Origin: CAZPXZ01 sp965221505
GTDB taxonomy: Bacteria; Pseudomonadota; Alphaproteobacteria; Rhodobacterales; CAZPXZ01
Direction of reading: 5' to 3'
DNA: 64,000 bases
Assembly: GCA_965221505.1 (NCBI GenBank)
Contig: CBDCSI010000002.1
Span: 1,302,001-1,366,000 of the forward strand
The first letter of the stretch is position 1, and each line of letters starts with the position of its first letter. Below are positions 8,915 through 17,838 of this stretch, in pieces. The notes below the pieces were generated by a model. The model worked only from the letters and a program-made list of their open reading frames with translations, had not been told where the DNA came from and searched no databases. Made by a program: the position numbers and the translations under genes.

Positions 8915-9976
8915 TCAGCTTTCGGGGCGGCCCTCCGGCCGGGACGTCCGCATCAGGAGCGAGGGACGGAAGCGGAGGACGAGGTTTCCGTCCGCGTCCG
9001 TGAGCTCCGAGCGCCAGCGCGCGATCCCCCAGCCGGGCCGGGACCGGCTCTCCCGCGCTTCCAGCATCGTCATGAAGGCCAGGAGCCGCCGGTCCGGCCG
9101 GACCGGCCGGCGCCACGACAGGCTTTCGAATCCGAGTCCGACCGCGGCGCTGTGCTCGAGGCTCCGTCGCTCCGCCTCCGTCAGATCCGCGAGAATCGCC
9201 TGCCGCGCCAGCACGTTGGTCCGCATCCAGAGAGCGCAACTGTGCCAGCCGCTCGCGCAGAGTCCGCGGAACGGGCCCGCTTCCGCCGCTCGCGCGTCGA
9301 CATGGAACGGCTGCGGGTCGAAGGCGCGTGCGAAGGCGACGATCTCCGCCTCGCTCGCCGAGGTCTCCCCCAAAAAGTAGGACTGCCCCGGCTCCGAGCC
9401 GTCGAGATAGAGGGCGGACAGGGTCGGCAGCGAAGCCTCGCTCCGGGTCGCCGGCGGCGCGTCGTCCGCCGTCGCCCGCTCCCCGACGGCGCCGTTTTCC
9501 GGGGGCGGGTCCGCTTCCGACCGCTCGAACAGGACCGACCAACGCGCCTGCAGGACCTCGGCGCCGCCGGCCGACCCCCGCATGGCGATCTCGATCTCAG
9601 CCAGTCCCAGACCCGGGCGCGAGCGCAACGGCCGCTTCGCGACGATCTTCCCTTCGCCCCGGACTGTCTCGTTGGCCATGAGCGCTCGCGGCCAGGCGTT
9701 TCGCGCGATTCCGGGACTCCCGGCGGACCGGGCGCGTTTCAGCCAGGCGTCATGGAAGAGGCGCATGGCTACGGCGGCGGTATGCCAGCCGCTGGCGGCG
9801 AGGCCGCCGAGCGGAGAGGCCCGTCCGGCCTCGGGGTCGAGATGCATCGGCTGCGGGTCGAAGGACCGCGCAAACTCGACGACGCGATCCTCCGTCATTT
9901 CGTACGGGCCGAACGAGAAGGACTCGCCGACCCGGAGTTCTTCGAAGCTCCGCCGGCCGTCGGCGTCTTCGCTCAT
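8915..9976 (-). CDS. Double MaoC-like dehydratase (two hot-dog domains fused)
   Basis: This 353-aa protein contains two MaoC/hot-dog domains. The first has FARSFDPQPMHLD around residues 35-47 and ends near 150. A Pro/Glu/Ala-rich linker of about 35 residues follows, then the second domain with FARAFDPQPFHVD around 215-227. Asp40/His45 and Asp220/His225 fit the hydratase-2 catalytic Asp/His pair, so both halves may be active. MaoC proteins hydrate or dehydrate acyl-CoA thioesters; single-domain members are about 150 aa. The start ATG overlaps the stop of the FAD-oxidase gene by 4 bp, so it is the last gene of an acyl-CoA cluster. The exact substrate is unknown. Confidence 0.85.
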   Translation of the reverse strand: MSEDADGRRSFEELRVGESFSFGPYEMTEDRVVEFARSFDPQPMHLDPEAGRASPLGGLAASGWHTAAVAMRLFHDAWLKRARSAGSPGIARNAWPRALMANETVRGEGKIVAKRPLRSRPGLGLAEIEIAMRGSAGGAEVLQARWSVLFERSEADPPPENGAVGERATADDAPPATRSEASLPTLSALYLDGSEPGQSYFLGETSASEAEIVAFARAFDPQPFHVDARAAEAGPFRGLCASGWHSCALWMRTNVLARQAILADLTEAERRSLEHSAAVGLGFESLSWRRPVRPDRRLLAFMTMLEARESRSRPGWGIARWRSELTDADGNLVLRFRPSLLMRTSRPEGRPES

Positions 9977-11415
9977 TTCGCGCCTGCCTCCCCGATGTCG
10001 ACGACCGCGCCCGGGTTGAGGATTCCGAGGGGATCCAGCGCGCGCTTCACGGCGTACATCGCGTCGCGCTCCACCGGCTGCAGATGGCCGACCGTCGCCT
10101 CCTTCAGCACCCGTCCGACGCCGTGTTCCGCGCTCACCGCCCCTTCGAGGCGCCGGACCACGTCGAAGACGGCACGGTTGATCCCCGCCTTCCGGTCACG
10201 GTACTCGGCCGCCCGCCGGCCCCGGGGCGCGAAGAGATTGGCGTGGAGGTTGCCGTCGCCGAGATGGCCGAAGACGTTGGTCCGGATGCCCGGATCGATT
10301 TCCCGGCAGATGCCGTGGAACTCGGCCACAAACTCCGGGATGCGCTCCAGCGACACGGCGACGTCGTGGGTGGCGACGGCGCGCTCGTGGCGGTTGGCCA
10401 CCGGAATGGACTCGCGAAGGCTGCGGATCGCGTCGCGCTGCGCCCGGCTCTGGGCGACGACGGCGTCGAGCACGTGGCCGCGCTCCATGGCGCCGGCGAG
10501 CGCGTTCTCCATCCGTAGCGCCGCCTCGCTGCCCTTGCCGCCCTCGACTTCGATCATGACGTACCAGGGGTAGCTGCCGGCGAGCGGATTCGCCCGGTCC
10601 GGCAGGTTCTCGCGAACGAGCTCGATCCCGTTCCGCTCCATGAGTTCGACGGCGCTGAGGATCTCGGCCAGCGACAGGCGCAACTCCAGCGCCAGTTCCG
10701 TGGCCGCCTCCGGCGAGGGAACGGCGGCCAGCGCCGTCGCCTCCTCATGCGCCGCCGGGAAGATCCGCAGCGTCGCGGCGGTAATGACGGCCAGGGTTCC
10801 CTCGGATCCGATCAGCAGGTGGCGAAGGTCGTATCCCGTACTCTCCTTGTGCAGGGAGCGCAGGCCGTTCCAGATCCGGCCGTCGGCGAACACCGCCTCG
10901 ATCCCGAGACAGAGCTCCCGGACGTTGCCGTAGCGAAGCACCTGCATTCCGCCGGCGTTGGTGGCGAGGTTGCCGCCGATCTGACAGCTGCCCTCGGAGG
11001 CGATCCTCAGCGGGAACGAGCGGCCGTGGCGGACGGCGGCCGCCCGGACGTCGTGCAGCGTGCAGCCGGCCTCCACGGTCACGGCGTCGTCGCCGAGCGA
11101 GACCTGCCGGATCTTCCGCATGCGCTCGAGACTGAGTACCACCGGATCGGGAGGCTCCAGCGCGACCTGTCCTCCGACGAGGCCGGTGCCGCCACCGTAG
11201 GGAACCACGCCGACCCGGTCCCGGGCGCAGAGCGAGACGATCTCGGCGACCTCTGCGGTCGATGCGGGCTTCGCCACGATCGCCGCCCGGCCGCGCAGCC
11301 AGCCCCGGGGCTCGGTCAGATACGGAGACTCGCCTTCGGCCAGAGTCCAGCCGTCCGGGCCGACGACGGCGCGCAGCGCGTCCAGCAGAGCCGGAGAAGG
11401 CTCGGCGAGCTTCAT
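9973..11415 (-). CDS. FAD-binding oxidase, glycolate/D-lactate dehydrogenase (GlcD) type
   Basis: The ATG at 11415 gives 480 aa, the usual length for GlcD-like flavoproteins. Frames extending upstream overlap the hydratase gene and were dropped. The FAD_binding_4 domain occupies about residues 35-175 (VPYGGGTGLVGG, IGGNLATNAGG) and the FAD-oxidase C-terminal domain about 215-470, including VFGHLGDGNLHANLF and the conserved AEHGVGR near 435. Such enzymes oxidise 2-hydroxy acids (D-lactate, glycolate, D-2-hydroxyglutarate) to the oxo acid. It is followed with a 4-bp overlap by the double MaoC gene and preceded by enoyl-CoA hydratase 17 bp away, so it belongs to the same operon. The substrate is not fixed by sequence. 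Confidence 0.88.
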   Translation of the reverse strand: MKLAEPSPALLDALRAVVGPDGWTLAEGESPYLTEPRGWLRGRAAIVAKPASTAEVAEIVSLCARDRVGVVPYGGGTGLVGGQVALEPPDPVVLSLERMRKIRQVSLGDDAVTVEAGCTLHDVRAAAVRHGRSFPLRIASEGSCQIGGNLATNAGGMQVLRYGNVRELCLGIEAVFADGRIWNGLRSLHKESTGYDLRHLLIGSEGTLAVITAATLRIFPAAHEEATALAAVPSPEAATELALELRLSLAEILSAVELMERNGIELVRENLPDRANPLAGSYPWYVMIEVEGGKGSEAALRMENALAGAMERGHVLDAVVAQSRAQRDAIRSLRESIPVANRHERAVATHDVAVSLERIPEFVAEFHGICREIDPGIRTNVFGHLGDGNLHANLFAPRGRRAAEYRDRKAGINRAVFDVVRRLEGAVSAEHGVGRVLKEATVGHLQPVERDAMYAVKRALDPLGILNPGAVVDIGEAGAK

Positions 11416-11432
11416 GGGTCGCGGGGAACGCG

Positions 11433-12212
11433 TCAGCGGTGCCGGAACTCCGCCTTCCGCTTGTCGGCGAAGGCGGACATGCCTTCCTTCTGGTCGTCGG
11501 TCGCGAAGAGCGCGTGGAAGAGGCGGCGCTCCAGCCGGACGCCGGCGGCGAGCCCGACTTCGAAGGACGCGTCGACCGCTTCCTTCGCCGCATAGACCGA
11601 AAGCCGGCCCTTCGCGGCGATGATTCTCGCCACGCCGACCGCTTCCTCGACCAGCGACTCGGCCGGGTAAATCCGGCTCACCAGTCCCGACCGCTCGGCT
11701 TCGGCCGCGTCCATCATGCGCCCGGTCAGGCACATGTCCATGGCCTTGGACTTGCCGACCGCGCGGGTGAGCCGCTGGGTGCCGCCGGATCCCGGAATGA
11801 CGCCGAGATTGATCTCGGGCTGGCCGAATTTGGCGTTGTCCGCGGCCAGGATAATGTCGCACATCATCGCCAGCTCGCATCCGCCGCCCAGGGCGTAGCC
11901 GGCGACGGCCGCGACGGTCGGCTTGCGGATGCGGGCGACGGCGTCCCAGTTCCGGGTGATAAACTCGCCGCCGTAGGCGTCGGCGAAGCTCTGGTCCTTC
12001 ATCTCCTTGATGTCGGCGCCGGCGGCGAACGCCCGTTCGCTGCCGGTGATCACGACGGCGCCGATCCCGTCGTCCGAATCGAACGCCTGCAGCGCCTCGC
12101 CGAGTTCGTCGACCAGCTTCTCCGAAAGCGCGTTCAGCGCGTCCGGGCGGTTCAGCGTGACGAGGCCGACGCCGCCCTCGAGCCGCTCGGTCAGTATGGT
12201 CTCGTAGGACAT
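11433..12212 (-). CDS. Enoyl-CoA hydratase
   Basis: The start at 12212 (MSYETILTER) follows GGGAAGGG, and the 259-aa product is the normal crotonase length; an in-frame ATG 42 bp upstream is less likely. The oxyanion-hole strand AFAAGADIKEM is at about 61-71. Both catalytic glutamates are present: Glu113 in GGGCELAM and Glu133 in GQPEINLGVIPG, the same 20-residue spacing as the rat enzyme. It should therefore be a true hydratase of 2-trans-enoyl-CoA to 3-hydroxyacyl-CoA, in fatty-acid or aromatic degradation. It sits at the head of the run hydratase, FAD oxidase, MaoC. Confidence 0.92.
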   Translation of the reverse strand: MSYETILTERLEGGVGLVTLNRPDALNALSEKLVDELGEALQAFDSDDGIGAVVITGSERAFAAGADIKEMKDQSFADAYGGEFITRNWDAVARIRKPTVAAVAGYALGGGCELAMMCDIILAADNAKFGQPEINLGVIPGSGGTQRLTRAVGKSKAMDMCLTGRMMDAAEAERSGLVSRIYPAESLVEEAVGVARIIAAKGRLSVYAAKEAVDASFEVGLAAGVRLERRLFHALFATDDQKEGMSAFADKRKAEFRHR

Positions 12213-12348
12213 GAGCCCTTCCCCTTCGCAATCGGTTGGAATCTCGCCCGGCACCGCCGGGCGGGCCGCATTCTAGCACTGCGGTTCGGCCCGGAATCCG
12301 CCGGCCGGGTAGAGGGTATCGAGCCGGTCGCCGGTCGGAGTTCCGGGG

Positions 12349-13866
12349 TCAGGAAGCGTCCCGGAAGACGTCCCCGAACTCGTCGCGCAGCAGGCTCTTC
12401 AGGACCTTTCCCATCGAGTTCCGCGGCAGTTCGTCCCGGAAGAAGACGCGTTTCGGCCGCTTGAAGCGCGCCAGCCGGCCGGCCAGACCGTCGAGGACGT
12501 CCCGCTCGCCGACGTCCGAGCCTTCGCTGCGAACGACGACCGCGACCGCGCCTTCGCCGAGATCCGGATGCGGCGCTCCGATCACGGCCGATTCCAGCAC
12601 CCCTTCGAGCCGGTCGATCTCGCGCTCGACTTCCGCGGGATAGACGTTCAGCCCGCCGGAGATCACCAGGTCCCGCGCGCGACCGACGATCGAGACGTAT
12701 CCGTCGGGCTCGATCCTCGCCAGGTCGCCGGTGACGAAGAACCCGTCCTCGCGAAACTCCCTCGCCGTCCTCTCCGGCAGTCGCCAGTAGCCTGCGAACA
12801 CGTTCGGCCCGCGCACCTCCAGGACGCCGGTCCCGCCGGGTTCCGTCGGCGCGCCGGTCTCGGGGTCGACGATTCGCGCCTCGACGCCCGGCAACGGGAG
12901 ACCGACGGAGCCCGGCCGTCGCTCGCCGTCATAGGGATTCGAGACGTTCATGCCGGTCTCGGTCATGCCGTAGCGCTCCAGGATGCGGTGGCCGCATCGC
13001 GCCTCGAACGCGCGGTGGGTTTCGGCGAGGAGCGGGGCGCTGCCGGATACGAACAGCCGCATGCGGCGGGTCAGGCGCCGGTCGAATCGCCGGTCTCCGA
13101 GGAGGCGCGTGTAGTAGGTGGGGACGCCCATCATCGCCGTCGCCCGCGGCATCCATTCGATCGCCTGGTCGAGGTCGAAACGGGGCAGGAAGATCATCGC
13201 GCCGCCGGCCCGGAGCGAGACGTTGGTCGCGACGAACAATCCGTGCGCGTGATAGATCGGAAGCGCGTGCAGCAGCACGTCCCGCGGCGCGAATCGCCAT
13301 GCCTCGACCAGGGCGTCGGCGTTGGAGAGGAGATTGCGATGGGTCAGCATCGCCCCCTTCGGCCGCCCGGTCGTGCCGGAGGTGTAGAGAAGGGTGGCCA
13401 GGTCCGACTCCGAACGGGGCGCGGTCGCGAATTCGGGACCGCAGGCGAGGACGAGATCGCGAAACGTGCCGGCGCCGTCCGGATCCGTCGTGAGGAGCCG
13501 GGTTCCGGTCGCGTTCGCGACCGGCCGAAGAGGCGCCTCGGCGCGCGGATCCACCACCGCGAGAAGCGGCTCGGCGTCGCGAAAGAAATGTTCCGTCTCC
13601 GCGGGCGTGTAGGCGGCGTTCACCGGCAGGAAGACCGCCCCGGCGGCAAGGCATGCGAGATAGAGCGCCAGAGACATGGGCGACTTGCCGGCCTGCAACA
13701 GGACGCGGTCGCCGGGCCGCACGCCGAGTCGGGCGAGCGCGGCGGCGCTTCGGCCCGCGAGCGCATGCAACTCCGCCCCGGTGAGAGACGTTCCGTCCGG
13801 CAGAAGGAGCAGCGGCTCCTGCCGCGAAGCGAGCGGGGCGACGAGGGCGTCGGCCAGCGGGTTCAC
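12349..13866 (-). CDS. Acyl-CoA synthetase, malonyl-CoA synthetase (MatB) type
   Basis: This is a 505-aa adenylate-forming enzyme. The P-loop YTSGTTGRPKG is at about 160-170, the aromatic/AMP motif ERYGMTETGM at about 300, the hinge GDLARIEPDGYVSIVGRARDLV at about 375-397, and the C-terminal lysine lies in NSMGKVLK at about 487. LPIYHAHGLF and the NPYDGERRPGSVG stretch after the TE motif are hallmarks of malonyl/methylmalonyl-CoA synthetases, which are also about 500 aa. It overlaps the upstream TauE-like permease gene by 4 bp, so import or export of the free acid and its activation may be coupled. Assignment to malonate rather than another short dicarboxylate is inference. Confidence 0.85.
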   Translation of the reverse strand: MNPLADALVAPLASRQEPLLLLPDGTSLTGAELHALAGRSAAALARLGVRPGDRVLLQAGKSPMSLALYLACLAAGAVFLPVNAAYTPAETEHFFRDAEPLLAVVDPRAEAPLRPVANATGTRLLTTDPDGAGTFRDLVLACGPEFATAPRSESDLATLLYTSGTTGRPKGAMLTHRNLLSNADALVEAWRFAPRDVLLHALPIYHAHGLFVATNVSLRAGGAMIFLPRFDLDQAIEWMPRATAMMGVPTYYTRLLGDRRFDRRLTRRMRLFVSGSAPLLAETHRAFEARCGHRILERYGMTETGMNVSNPYDGERRPGSVGLPLPGVEARIVDPETGAPTEPGGTGVLEVRGPNVFAGYWRLPERTAREFREDGFFVTGDLARIEPDGYVSIVGRARDLVISGGLNVYPAEVEREIDRLEGVLESAVIGAPHPDLGEGAVAVVVRSEGSDVGERDVLDGLAGRLARFKRPKRVFFRDELPRNSMGKVLKSLLRDEFGDVFRDAS

Positions 13867-14591
13867 CCGGAGAACCCCCGGGTCAGGAAGTAGAGCGCGC
13901 CGATCACGAGCCCGACGTCCAGCGCGAGCGAACCGGCGCGAAGCCGCGTTCGCTTCGAGATCCTTCGTCCGATCCGGCGGCCGGGGAGGGTGCAGATGCC
14001 GAGCGCGATTCCGAGAAGTGCGGTCTCGAACGTGAGAAGCGTCGACACCCCGAAGGAGACGGTTTGCGCTGCGCGGCGGAGGAATTCGGCAGTCGCATCG
14101 GTTCCGGTCCGGCCTTCGCCGGCGAGCCAGACGGCGAGTAGAAGCGGGACCAGAATCATAGCGAGGACGAAACCGGCCCGGTACAGGAGGCGACGCGCGA
14201 CCGAGAGGGCGGGTCGCAGGGTGCCGGAGCGGCCGCCGAGCAGGCGGCGCAGTGGGAGCGCGACCAGAAGAACGACGCCCAGCGTGGCGGCAAGAGCGTC
14301 TTCGGGCACGCTCCGGTAGACCGCCGCGCCGAGGAGGAGGAACGGCAGCGCGGCAAGCAGCAGGCCGGGCAGGCGGCGCAACTCCGTGCCCGGGCCGGCG
14401 AGCCAGGCGCGGGCGGCGCGGCGCGCGATCATGGCGGTCGCGACGACGGGCAGCGCGGCCTTGACGCCCAGAGCGGACGCGACCGCGACGCTCAGGAGAA
14501 GCGCCAGAAGGAGCCCGCCGACGCCCGGGAGCGCGCCGACGACGAGGGCAACCGAGCCGAGGCCCAGGAGTACGGGCAAATCGAGCGTCAC
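13863..14591 (-). CDS. TauE/SafE-like integral membrane permease
   Basis: This is a very hydrophobic 242-aa protein with about seven or eight membrane helices. A gene pair of a TauE/SafE-type permease with a MatB-like synthetase is a familiar arrangement in alphaproteobacteria. Internal features compatible with TSUP proteins are the repeated Gly/Leu helix halves and a C-terminal GLVIGALYFLTRGFSG helix. It lacks the clear GVGGGF duplicates of the 3587-4504 protein, so family membership is less certain. The gene overlaps the downstream ligase by 4 bp. A role in moving the carboxylic acid substrate is inferred only from this coupling. Confidence 0.6.
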   Translation of the reverse strand: MTLDLPVLLGLGSVALVVGALPGVGGLLLALLLSVAVASALGVKAALPVVATAMIARRAARAWLAGPGTELRRLPGLLLAALPFLLLGAAVYRSVPEDALAATLGVVLLVALPLRRLLGGRSGTLRPALSVARRLLYRAGFVLAMILVPLLLAVWLAGEGRTGTDATAEFLRRAAQTVSFGVSTLLTFETALLGIALGICTLPGRRIGRRISKRTRLRAGSLALDVGLVIGALYFLTRGFSG

Positions 14592-15070
14592 GGAAGGTCT
14601 GTCCCGAACGCCGACGGAAGGTCGTTCATGCCTGCGCTCTCGTCTCTAACGCCATGTCGGAGCATCGCTGACCGTCTGGTGCATGTGCGCCTAGGGAACG
14701 GATCCGCCGAGGGCGCCGGGGTCTCCGGTAGCCATGAACTATTGGACGCGGGATCGAGGGAGCGTATCTCGATTCGGACCCCACATACGGAAGAAATCAA
14801 TCGGCCGACGGAGATCTCTCCGCATCGAACTGCCAGGATAGGATTCGACAATTCGCCCTATCCGGTAGTCCAGATCATTGTACCGCGGTCGAGTACTGGA
14901 CCGCAGAGCGTCCGAACCCGAGTGCCCGAGCGCGCCTCGCCCTCTCGCAGAGCGTCCTTGCACAACTACTTAAGGATACCTTCCATGATGCGGACCCCCT
15001 GTTGACTTGGCCCTGTCGATCCCTTTGTGCAGCTTCTCTTCGCTGGAGGGCGGGCAGATGCTGTAGCGAA
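14592..15070. other. Left flank of the low-GC island, no gene seen
   Basis: The composition drops towards the island. Frames are short and interrupted, and none has a protein-like pattern. The promoter of the minus-strand permease-matB operon should lie in the first 100-200 bases. Confidence 0.4.
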
Positions 15071-15401
15071 TCACCTGTCTATCTGAAGAACCTCCGGAAG
15101 AGGGCGGTTCCAGTGGTCCAGCAGACATGCGATGTCGTCCACCGTCACTTCGTCCCGATACACGCAGGTCGATTGTACTAGTTCGGCCGGTAGCCAAAGA
15201 ACTCTTGCCAGTTCGGCGTCTTTCATCAGAAACACATCGCTTTGATTGTACCTGTGCCTGTGCCGTACGGCGGTGATAGCACCGATGGCGGTGATCGTGC
15301 CCTCAGGGGTCAGTTTGGCGTTTCATTCCCGCGCAATGATACGCGACCAGCACCGGGACGGGCAGAACGCGACTCGTGATCTGGCCTGCCAGTTCACTCA
15401 T
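15071..15401 (-). pseudogene. Frameshifted small hypothetical gene (about 109 aa if repaired)
   Basis: An ATG at 15401 with a good RBS (AGGAAAGAGGGG) starts MSELAGQITSRVLPVPVLVAYHCAGM. The frame then runs into a stop in ...QTDP*. One base later another frame continues smoothly: NAKLTPEGTITAIGAITAVR, then ...DVFLMKDAELARVLWLPAEL, ending LPEVLQIDR at 15071. Removing one A from the AAA run in ATGAAACGC (about 15326) joins the frames into one 109-codon gene, and the total of 331 bp equals 3x110+1. It is either a decayed gene or a sequencing error. I do not recognise the family. Confidence 0.45.
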
Positions 15402-16009
15402 CGGCGGCCCCTCTTTCCTCTTTCTCGTTGGTGAGCGCGGCCATGGCCGGACAGCGAATGTCGGATGCGCCGTGGCATGGTGTTCGCAGTTGATGACTAG
15501 ACGGCGAGGACCGTACCCCTTCTTCACACTCTGGACTTAAGCACGGTCAGGTACGCGCTGGCGTAGGTCGCGAGTCGGAAGCCGTGCGGGCAGCCCATGC
15601 ACCAGCGTGACGTTCAGGGAATCGTCCTGGAGCGAGTTTGACGACTTCGCACTCAAACCGGGCGCAATGGCACGAACGGCAATGCCATCCGTGAAGATCG
15701 AGGCAGCGCGGAAGTCCCGTATGCCTACCGCAGTTGAAGGTCAAGTCGTTCCGAATGTGTCGGCGACGCAGACCCGTTGCTGAGATGCGGAGTGCGGAGC
15801 GACCGCTCGACATCCCTGCGAAGAAATCGATATGAAAAGACGTGGAGATCCTCGACCCACATTGCTGGACCGGATGGCGCGAATCGATGGCGATGGACGC
15901 ACGGAGTGTGTCCTGCCATCCATTTGCGGAATATGCGTATTGCTAGCCAAGAAGGGTTGACACGCGCCCGACATTGAGGCACCATGCTAATCGACAAGGG
16001 GAATAGGCA
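15402..16009. other. Degenerate stretch between the broken small gene and the transposase remnant
   Basis: Several minus-strand frames of 60-90 codons overlap here (for example 15725-15997 and 15547-15813) but use conflicting frames and show no domain. One contains a Cys/His-rich patch (HGWHCRSCHCARFEC) that could be the relic of a zinc-binding protein. I cannot identify terminal inverted repeats for the IS1595-like remnant that follows. Confidence 0.35.
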
Positions 16010-16966
16010 ATGAGGAGGAAGGCACCGGGGCGCTCGCTCGGCGCAGGATTGGAGATCATGGCGCTGATGCGGGAGTTACCCGACGGCACGGCGGCGGAAG
16101 AGTGGTTCGAGGAACGGCGGTCGCCAGGCGGCGAGCGGTATTGCCTAGACTGCGGTTTCTCCAAGACGGCCGTTGTTTCGAGCCGATAGCCAATGGCCTA
16201 CCCTTGCCGTGATAGCAGGGAGCATAGTAGCATCCGTAAGGGAACCGCCGTCCAGTCCTTGAATCTCGGTCTCCAGCTCCAGCTTTGGATCATCGTGCTC
16301 TACATGATGATCAGCGGCATCAGGGGCACGAGCAGCATGAAGCCCTGCTGGGTGGCCGGCATCCGGCAAGTGACGGCTTGGTTCCTCGTGCAGCGAATTA
16401 GGGAAGGCTTCATGGCCGGCATCGACAAGCCGTTAACCGACCAGGTTAATGCCGAAGAATCAGCCGTTGGTAGCAAGCGTATGGACCTGAGCAACCGGCA
16501 ACGCAACGAGCTTGTCGAAACCGAACGCGGGAGCGTCGGCAAGGCAATCGTCGGCAGTAAAAGGGATCGGGAGAGCAAGCAGGTCAGCATGGCAGCCATA
16601 GAACCGACGAGTGCCAAGCCGCTTCGCAAGTTCGTGATCGACCGCATCGAGCCGAACGCAACGGTCTATACTGGTGCGGCAACAGCCTACGGCGGGATTT
16701 TTCGGCAAAGAGAATCGCTGAACAATGGCACCGGGGACTATGTGGCCCGGGAGGTGGAGATGAGCTACATGGAGGCGATCTGGTGCCTGCTTGAGCGCGG
16801 CAGCCGCAGGACTTGCCACTACCTTGCAGACAAGCAAATTTACCGACATGCGGCAAAGTCTACGGGTCGAAATTACTTCCGAGGCACTAACACTCCGAAT
16901 CGAACGGCGTTTCTTTTTCGTGCCTTCGTTGGTAGGCGACCCAGCTACGCGGAGCTGGTCGCATGA
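16010..16966 (+). pseudogene. IS1595-like transposase remnant (internal stop, catalytic residues lost)
   Basis: One frame runs from ATG 16010 to 16966 with a single TAG at 16187-16189. The N-terminus MRRKAPGRS...LPDGTAAEEWFEERR..CLDCG matches the zinc-ribbon start of IS1595 transposases. After the stop, PMAYPCRDSREHSSIRKGT corresponds to the usual PYRCR.CR..FSVRTGT. Downstream similarity is full-length, ending in RRPSYAELVA. The DDE site is gone: the first block (usually VDETYVGGK) reads VNAEESAVGSK, the second (VYTDD) reads VYTGAATAYGG, and only the last Glu block (YMEAIW) survives. The remaining 257 codons stay open, which is unusual for simple decay. Its final TGA overlaps the methylase ATG by 4 bp. 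Confidence 0.7.
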
Positions 16967-17838
16967 GTCAAGTCACACTGCTTGTCGACGACCAAGCCAC
17001 CCTTCCCCGCTCTAGTCGATCAAATTCGCCTTTCCGGTATCCAGGCGGCAAGTTCTACGCGCGGCGCCTAATTCTCGACGAAATACCGCAGCACTCCGTC
17101 TATGCGGAACCGTTCGCGGGCGGTGCCAGCGTATTCTTCGCCAAGCCTTCCGCACCCGTCTCGATACTCAACGACCGCGACGAGGATGTAATCAACACGC
17201 TCCGGCAGATCCGGGACCGGGTAGAGGACTTGATCGCCCTATTGGAAGGCATCCAGGCGACGAAACAAAATCATGCCTTCTACAAGAACAGCTACCGGCC
17301 TGAGGACGACCTAACGCGGGCCTTCCGGTGGTTCTACCTCAATCGCACTTCCTATAGCGGCATCATGCGCCCGGAGAACTGCTATTGGGGTTACGGGCGA
17401 AAATACTCCATGCGCCCAGAAAACTGGCCACCGCACCTCCGCACGGTGTCGGACAAGCTGCAGGGTGTGGAACTGACCGCACTGGACTTCGAGGAAGTCA
17501 TCGATGCGCTACCAGACGGCAGCTTCGCCTTCGTCGATCCGCCCTACTACGACGCTGATCAACAGAAGTTCTACAACTGCACCTTTGACGAGAGCGACCA
17601 TGATCGCCTAGCCGAAAGCCTAAAGCGTAACTCGGAGCGCATTCTGTTTCTGTTGACTTACGACGACGCACCGGAGGTCCGGGAGAAATACAAGTGGGTA
17701 TCCGAGGTCAATAACCGGGCATGGAACTACACTATAAACAGGACTGACGACCAGCGCAACGGTGTACAGTTGAAGGATGGCTTTAGGGGTTCGCGGGAGA
17801 AGGGGCGAGAATTGTTTATTCGCAATTACAATGTCTGA
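16963..17838 (+). CDS. DNA adenine methylase, D12 class (Dam-like)
   Basis: The 291-aa protein has the alpha-class N6-adenine methyltransferase order: PFRYPGGK at 23-30, the AdoMet motif I AEPFAGGASVFF at 48-59, a recognition region at about 60-185 including LNRTSYSGIMRPENCYWGYG, and catalytic DPPYY at 192-196. It should methylate adenine in a short site. It overlaps the preceding transposase remnant by 4 bp and the following gene by 8 bp (ATGTCTGA), so the three frames are translationally coupled. Codon use and GC are lower than the chromosome, pointing to transfer. The next gene is probably the cognate nuclease. Confidence 0.92.
   Translation: MSQVTLLVDDQATLPRSSRSNSPFRYPGGKFYARRLILDEIPQHSVYAEPFAGGASVFFAKPSAPVSILNDRDEDVINTLRQIRDRVEDLIALLEGIQATKQNHAFYKNSYRPEDDLTRAFRWFYLNRTSYSGIMRPENCYWGYGRKYSMRPENWPPHLRTVSDKLQGVELTALDFEEVIDALPDGSFAFVDPPYYDADQQKFYNCTFDESDHDRLAESLKRNSERILFLLTYDDAPEVREKYKWVSEVNNRAWNYTINRTDDQRNGVQLKDGFRGSREKGRELFIRNYNV

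Noticed and set aside
9973..12279. A 768-codon reading of the FAD oxidase with a long N-terminal extension
   Set aside because: The extension is antisense-like Arg-rich sequence overlapping the enoyl-CoA hydratase; the normal 480-aa family length starts at 11415.
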